Assembly (NCBI GenBank): GCA_900316935.1
Contig: ONEW01000009.1
Span: forward strand, 1 to 64,000
Length of the DNA: 64,000 bases
From: an uncultured Selenomonadales bacterium
GTDB lineage: Bacteria; Bacillota; Negativicutes; Acidaminococcales; Acidaminococcaceae
Reading direction: 5' to 3'
Shown here: piece by piece, positions 60,744 to 64,000 of the stretch
Numbering within the stretch: position 1 is the stretch's first letter
How the letters are laid out: every line of letters begins with the position of its first letter
Position numbers and translations under genes: made by a program
Notes under the pieces: generated by a model
The model's database searches: none
What the model saw: the letters and a program-made list of their open reading frames with translations, nothing else
What the model was told of the DNA's origin: nothing

Positions 60744-62861
60744 ATGAATAATCAGAACAACCGGAACAGCAACGGCCGGCGGCCTCTGTATTTTTATTAT
60801 ATACTGGCTTTCGTCGTCATCATGTTGTTGAATGCCTACGTGTTCCCCACCATGTTCAAGCCCCAGGTGGAAAACATTCCCTACAGCACATTCCTGCAGA
60901 TGGTGGATGAGGGCAAGTTCTCGAAAGTTGAAATCAGTGACAAGCGGCTGGCAGCCACCGCCTCCGACACGAACGACAAAAAGATCTACATCACAGGCCG
61001 TGCCGAAGACCCGCAGCTGCTGACGCGGCTGGAAAAGAGCAAAGTCACGTTCTCGCAGGTCATTCCCCGCGAAGCGTCGCCCTTGGAAAGCTTCTTTACG
61101 AACTGGATCCTGCCGATCCTGATCTTTTTCCTGATCGGGCAGCTCATTATGCGCTTTATGGCCGGTAAAGGCGGATTCGGCGGCATCGGCGGCATGGGCA
61201 ACTTCGGCAAGAGCAATGCCAAAGTGTACATGCAGGCCAACACCGGCGTCACCTTTGCCGATGTAGCGGGCCAGGACGAGGCAAAGGAAGCCCTCGTCGA
61301 GCTGGTCGATTTCCTGCATCATCCCGGCAAATACCAGAAGATCGGCGCCACCATGCCGAAAGGCGCCCTGCTGGTCGGCCCTCCGGGTACCGGCAAGACC
61401 CTGCTCGCCAAAGCCATCGCCGGCGAAGCGAAGGTCCCCTTCTTCAGCATTTCCGGGTCTGAATTCATTGAAATGTTCGTCGGCATGGGCGCAGCCCGTG
61501 TGCGCGACCTTTTCGACCAGGCCCAGAAAAAGGCGCCGTGCATCGTCTTCATCGATGAAATCGACGCCATCGGCAAAAAACGGGATACCGGTGCCTTCGG
61601 CAGCAACGACGAACGGGAACAGACCCTGAACCAGCTGCTGTCCGAAATGGACGGCTTCGACGGCAGCAAAGGCGTCATCATCCTGGCCGCCACGAACCGC
61701 CCCGAATCCCTGGACAAGGCCCTGCTCCGTCCGGGCCGTTTCGACCGCCGCATTCCGGTCGAACTGCCGGACCTGAAAGGCCGTGAAGCCATCCTCAAAG
61801 TGCATTCCAAAGATGTGCGCATGGAAGACGACATCGACCTGAACGCCATTGCCCGCGCCACGGCCGGCGCTTCCGGCGCCGAACTGGCGAACATCGTCAA
61901 TGAGGCCGCCCTGCGCGCCGTGCGGATGGGCCGCGACAAAGTCAACCAGCAGGACCTGGAAGAATCGGTCGAAGTCATCATCGCCGGCTACCAGCGCAAA
62001 GGCGCCGTCATCGCCCCCGAAGAAAAGAAGGTCATCGCCTACCATGAAATCGGCCATGCCCTGGTGGCGGCCCTGCAGAGCAACTCCGCACCGGTCCACA
62101 AGATCACCATCGTACCGCGTACCAGCGGTGCCCTGGGGTACACCATGCAGGTCGACAAACAGGAAAAGGTGCTCCAGAGCAAAGAGGAGCTCTTCAACCG
62201 CATCGTGACCATCACCGGCGGCCGTTCCGCCGAAGAAGTCGTGTTCAACCTCGTCACCGGCGGGGCAGCCAACGACATCGAGCAGGCGACCCGCCTGGCC
62301 CGCGCCATGGTGGCCCGTCTCGGTATGACCGAGGAATTCGACATGATGGGCATGGAAACGATCCAGAACGCCTACCTGGGCGGCGACGCTTCCATGACCT
62401 GCAGCGAAGCCACGGCCGCCCGCATTGACGCCAAAGTCGTGGAAATCATCAAAGCGGCCCACCGGAAGGCCATCTCCCTCCTGAAGGAACACCGCGACGA
62501 CATGGACCGCCTTGCAGCCTATCTGCTGGAAAAGGAAACCATCACCGGCGAAGAATTCATGGCCATCCTTCATCACGAGGATCCGGAAGAAGCCCTGCGC
62601 CGTGCTTCGGAAGAAGCAACGGAAAAGAACGAGCGGGAACGGGAAGCCGACGCGGAAAAAGCTGCCGAAGACGCGGCCCGCGAAGCCGCCCGCTCCGCCG
62701 CCTGGGAAGCAGCTGCCAAACGCGAAGCCGCGGCCCGCGGTGAAAACGTCGACGGCACGCCTCTGACCGACGGACAGAAAGACGGCCTGGACAAGGGCGG
62801 CACCGGCACCGCCGGCGGGGACGCCCCGTCTGACGCGGATTCCACCAACCCGCAGGCATAA
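60744..62861 (+). CDS. ftsH: ATP-dependent zinc metalloprotease FtsH
   Basis: A membrane-bound AAA+ protease that degrades misfolded membrane and short-lived regulatory proteins. Of its 705 residues, two helices (about 14-34 and 117-139) flank a periplasmic domain. The AAA domain has Walker A GPPGTGKT (212-219), Walker [12 protein letters not shown] and the second region of homology with [19 protein letters not shown]. The zinc site is HEIGH (434-438; HEAGH is usual) with Asp511 in AANDIEQAT. The C-terminal 85 residues are an Ala/Glu/Arg-rich helix and a Gly/Asp-rich tail, longer than in most FtsH proteins. CAAGGAGGAAGA precedes the ATG. Confidence 0.96.
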   Translation: MNNQNNRNSNGRRPLYFYYILAFVVIMLLNAYVFPTMFKPQVENIPYSTFLQMVDEGKFSKVEISDKRLAATASDTNDKKIYITGRAEDPQLLTRLEKSKVTFSQVIPREASPLESFFTNWILPILIFFLIGQLIMRFMAGKGGFGGIGGMGNFGKSNAKVYMQANTGVTFADVAGQDEAKEALVELVDFLHHPGKYQKIGATMPKGALLVGPPGTGKTLLAKAIAGEAKVPFFSISGSEFIEMFVGMGAARVRDLFDQAQKKAPCIVFIDEIDAIGKKRDTGAFGSNDEREQTLNQLLSEMDGFDGSKGVIILAATNRPESLDKALLRPGRFDRRIPVELPDLKGREAILKVHSKDVRMEDDIDLNAIARATAGASGAELANIVNEAALRAVRMGRDKVNQQDLEESVEVIIAGYQRKGAVIAPEEKKVIAYHEIGHALVAALQSNSAPVHKITIVPRTSGALGYTMQVDKQEKVLQSKEELFNRIVTITGGRSAEEVVFNLVTGGAANDIEQATRLARAMVARLGMTEEFDMMGMETIQNAYLGGDASMTCSEATAARIDAKVVEIIKAAHRKAISLLKEHRDDMDRLAAYLLEKETITGEEFMAILHHEDPEEALRRASEEATEKNEREREADAEKAAEDAAREAARSAAWEAAAKREAAARGENVDGTPLTDGQKDGLDKGGTGTAGGDAPSDADSTNPQA

Positions 62862-62898
62862 CGTAAAACAGGCACTCCCATGAAACGGTTTGTGTTTG

Positions 62899-62937
62899 GT
62901 GCGCCGGGCTGCCTGCTGACCCTGGTGCCCGGCGCAC
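62899..62937 (+). other. Perfect 11-bp GC-rich inverted repeat downstream of ftsH
   Basis: GTGCGCCGGGC (62899-62909) and GCCCGGCGCAC (62927-62937) enclose 17 bases. Only TTCTCT follows, so it is at best a weak terminator; it may stabilise the ftsH mRNA 3' end. A better terminator lies 27 bases on. Confidence 0.6.
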
Positions 62938-62963
62938 TTCTCTATCAATCCTGTATAAAAAAC

Positions 62964-62998
62964 GAAATTCCCCTTTCCCAACCGGAAAGGGGAATTTT
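62964..62998. terminator. Bidirectional terminator between ftsH and the YitT-like gene
   Basis: A stem AAATTCCCCTTTCC/GGAAAGGGGAATTT with a 5-base loop is followed by TTTTT on the plus strand and by a T-rich run on the minus strand, so it can serve both convergent genes. Confidence 0.85.
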
Positions 62999-63084
62999 TC
63001 AGCATGGGACGAAAATCAGGCGGCCTGCCCCTGGAACTGGCAGGACCCCGCCCGCTTTCTCATTCCCTATATCCTTGCCGTTAT

Positions 63085-64000
63085 TTACGCCTGCCGTTCC
63101 GGCTTCTTTTCCGCAACCTCCATTTCCTCCCAATCCATGCGCAGTTCCGGCGGACGTTTGACGGTGTGGTTTGCCTTTTGCGTGAAGCCGCGGCCAAATA
63201 CATCGTTTGCGTCCTGGATGATCATGAAGGCGTAGGGGTCGTATTCTTTGACGAGCTGTTTGACTTTGGCAACCTGCGTGAGTTTGACGACGCAGAAGAT
63301 CATTTTGCGATGCTGGTGCGTGAAGGCGCCTTCGCCTTCGATGTAGGTGACGCCGCGGCCGACGATTTTGATGATGGCTTCGGCGATGGCCTCGTTCTGT
63401 TCACTGATGATGAAGACGTTCTTTTTGTAGTCGAAGCCGTCCGTGAAGGCGTTGCTCACCTTGGCCACGGCGAAATAGGCGACCAGGGTGTACAGGGCCG
63501 GCTCGAGGCCGAAGAAGAAGGCGCCGCTGCAGAGCAGGACGAAGTTGATGGCGAAGCCCGTCGTGCCGATGCTGATGGAATAGAACTTCTGCACGATGGC
63601 ACCGATGATGTCCGTGCCGCCCGTGCTGCCGCCGACACGGTAGAGCGTGCCCAGGCCGATGCCGTGCAGGACGCCGCCGGCAATACAGCTGAGCATGGCG
63701 TCATGGACGGGCACCATGCCGTTCAGCGGGGAAAACACGTGCAGCCAGAAGGACAGGGCCACCGTGCCGTAAATGCCGCTAAGGAAATAGTTGCGGCTCA
63801 TGAGCTTGTAGGCCAGGATGAAAAGGGGGATGTTGAAGAGGATGTTTGTGATGCTGACCTGCCAGCCGGACAGGTAGTACAGGATCATGCCCAGGCCCGT
63901 GATGCCGCCGCTCAGTAAATGGTGGGGCAGGAAGAAGGCATTCAGGGCGATGCCTGAAACGCACGTGCCAAGGGTGATGGTCAGGTACCGTCTGACCTGG
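63085..64000 (-). CDS. YitT/DUF161-DUF2179 family membrane protein, 5' end outside the window
   Basis: The reading frame stays open to the window edge: upstream of the internal ATG at 63888 it continues with family-typical residues (GIALNAFFLPHHLLSGGITGLGMI), so the true start lies beyond 64000. The visible 304 residues hold about five helices, GGSTGGTDIIGAIVQKFYSISIG, and the soluble C-terminal DUF2179 domain (NVFIISEQNEAIAEAIIKIVGRGVTYIEG). YitT proteins are integral membrane proteins of unclear function. The C-terminal extension past DUF2179 (VKRPPELRMDWEEME) is not conserved in my memory of the family. Confidence 0.9.
   Translation of the reverse strand, partial: QVRRYLTITLGTCVSGIALNAFFLPHHLLSGGITGLGMILYYLSGWQVSITNILFNIPLFILAYKLMSRNYFLSGIYGTVALSFWLHVFSPLNGMVPVHDAMLSCIAGGVLHGIGLGTLYRVGGSTGGTDIIGAIVQKFYSISIGTTGFAINFVLLCSGAFFFGLEPALYTLVAYFAVAKVSNAFTDGFDYKKNVFIISEQNEAIAEAIIKIVGRGVTYIEGEGAFTHQHRKMIFCVVKLTQVAKVKQLVKEYDPYAFMIIQDANDVFGRGFTQKANHTVKRPPELRMDWEEMEVAEKKPERQA

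Overview
The window looks like a chromosomal segment of a diderm Firmicute of the class Negativicutes; a family such as Acidaminococcaceae or Veillonellaceae is plausible, but I cannot fix the genus. Gram-positive-type gene neighbourhoods (AGGAGG ribosome sites, a tandem glycine riboswitch, fhs-folD, HU, MutY) sit beside outer-membrane functions: lipopolysaccharide glycosyltransferases, a phosphoethanolamine-transferase-like protein, and a trimeric autotransporter that carries an SLH domain. Most genes are GC-rich with strong third-position G/C. The first 2.5 kb and a few surface-sugar genes are visibly AT-richer.

Layout. 1-2513: AT-rich block with short repeats that recall insertion-sequence ends, then hemB, a hotdog thioesterase and an EamA transporter. 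2532-6657 (minus): a MocR-type regulator, xpt, tRNA-Gly(CCC), an auxin-efflux-type carrier and a lipoprotein efflux adaptor. 6919-14635: a radical SAM protein, an NlpC/P60 hydrolase, an AAA+ activator without GAFTGA, trmB, ftsW and a PASTA-bearing class B PBP. 14730-18665: fhs, a folD with altered active-site residues, a VanZ-like protein and a secreted Gly-Trp-tailed protein. 18769-23394: an OmpR-type regulator, HU, an LTxxQ-like exported helical protein coupled to a sensor kinase, and an SDR. 23590-31143: an eleven-gene Mrp/Mbh-type cation/proton antiporter operon with three MrpD-like subunits.

31309-45010 is a surface-polysaccharide/LPS region: an O-antigen ligase-like protein, GT4, GT9, two GT8, GT2, a UDP-sugar epimerase, a phosphoethanolamine transferase, an initiating sugar-phosphate transferase and GtrA. 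It is interrupted by an EamA transporter and a LarA-family racemase. Two of its genes (GT4 and GT9) are broken. 45142-49401 encodes a 1419-residue trimeric autotransporter.

49672-64000 holds a dicarboxylate/amino-acid symporter, a sigma factor, mutY, a glycine-riboswitch-controlled amino-acid:cation symporter, an unrecognised 590-residue protein, pyruvate carboxylase, ftsH and a YitT protein cut by the window edge. Cation-coupled amino-acid uptake, an Mrp antiporter that manages Na+/H+ gradients, pyruvate carboxylase and folate one-carbon enzymes together suggest an amino-acid- or organic-acid-using anaerobe. This is inference. The only gene-free stretch longer than 300 bases is 53230-53678, which holds a promoter, the riboswitch and its terminator.

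No single obviously new system dominates. The best leads are the adaptor/carrier operon at 4759-6657, the FolD lacking its usual lysine and glutamine, the LTxxQ-like protein coupled to a kinase, the three-MrpD antiporter operon, and the autotransporter with an SLH domain after its barrel.
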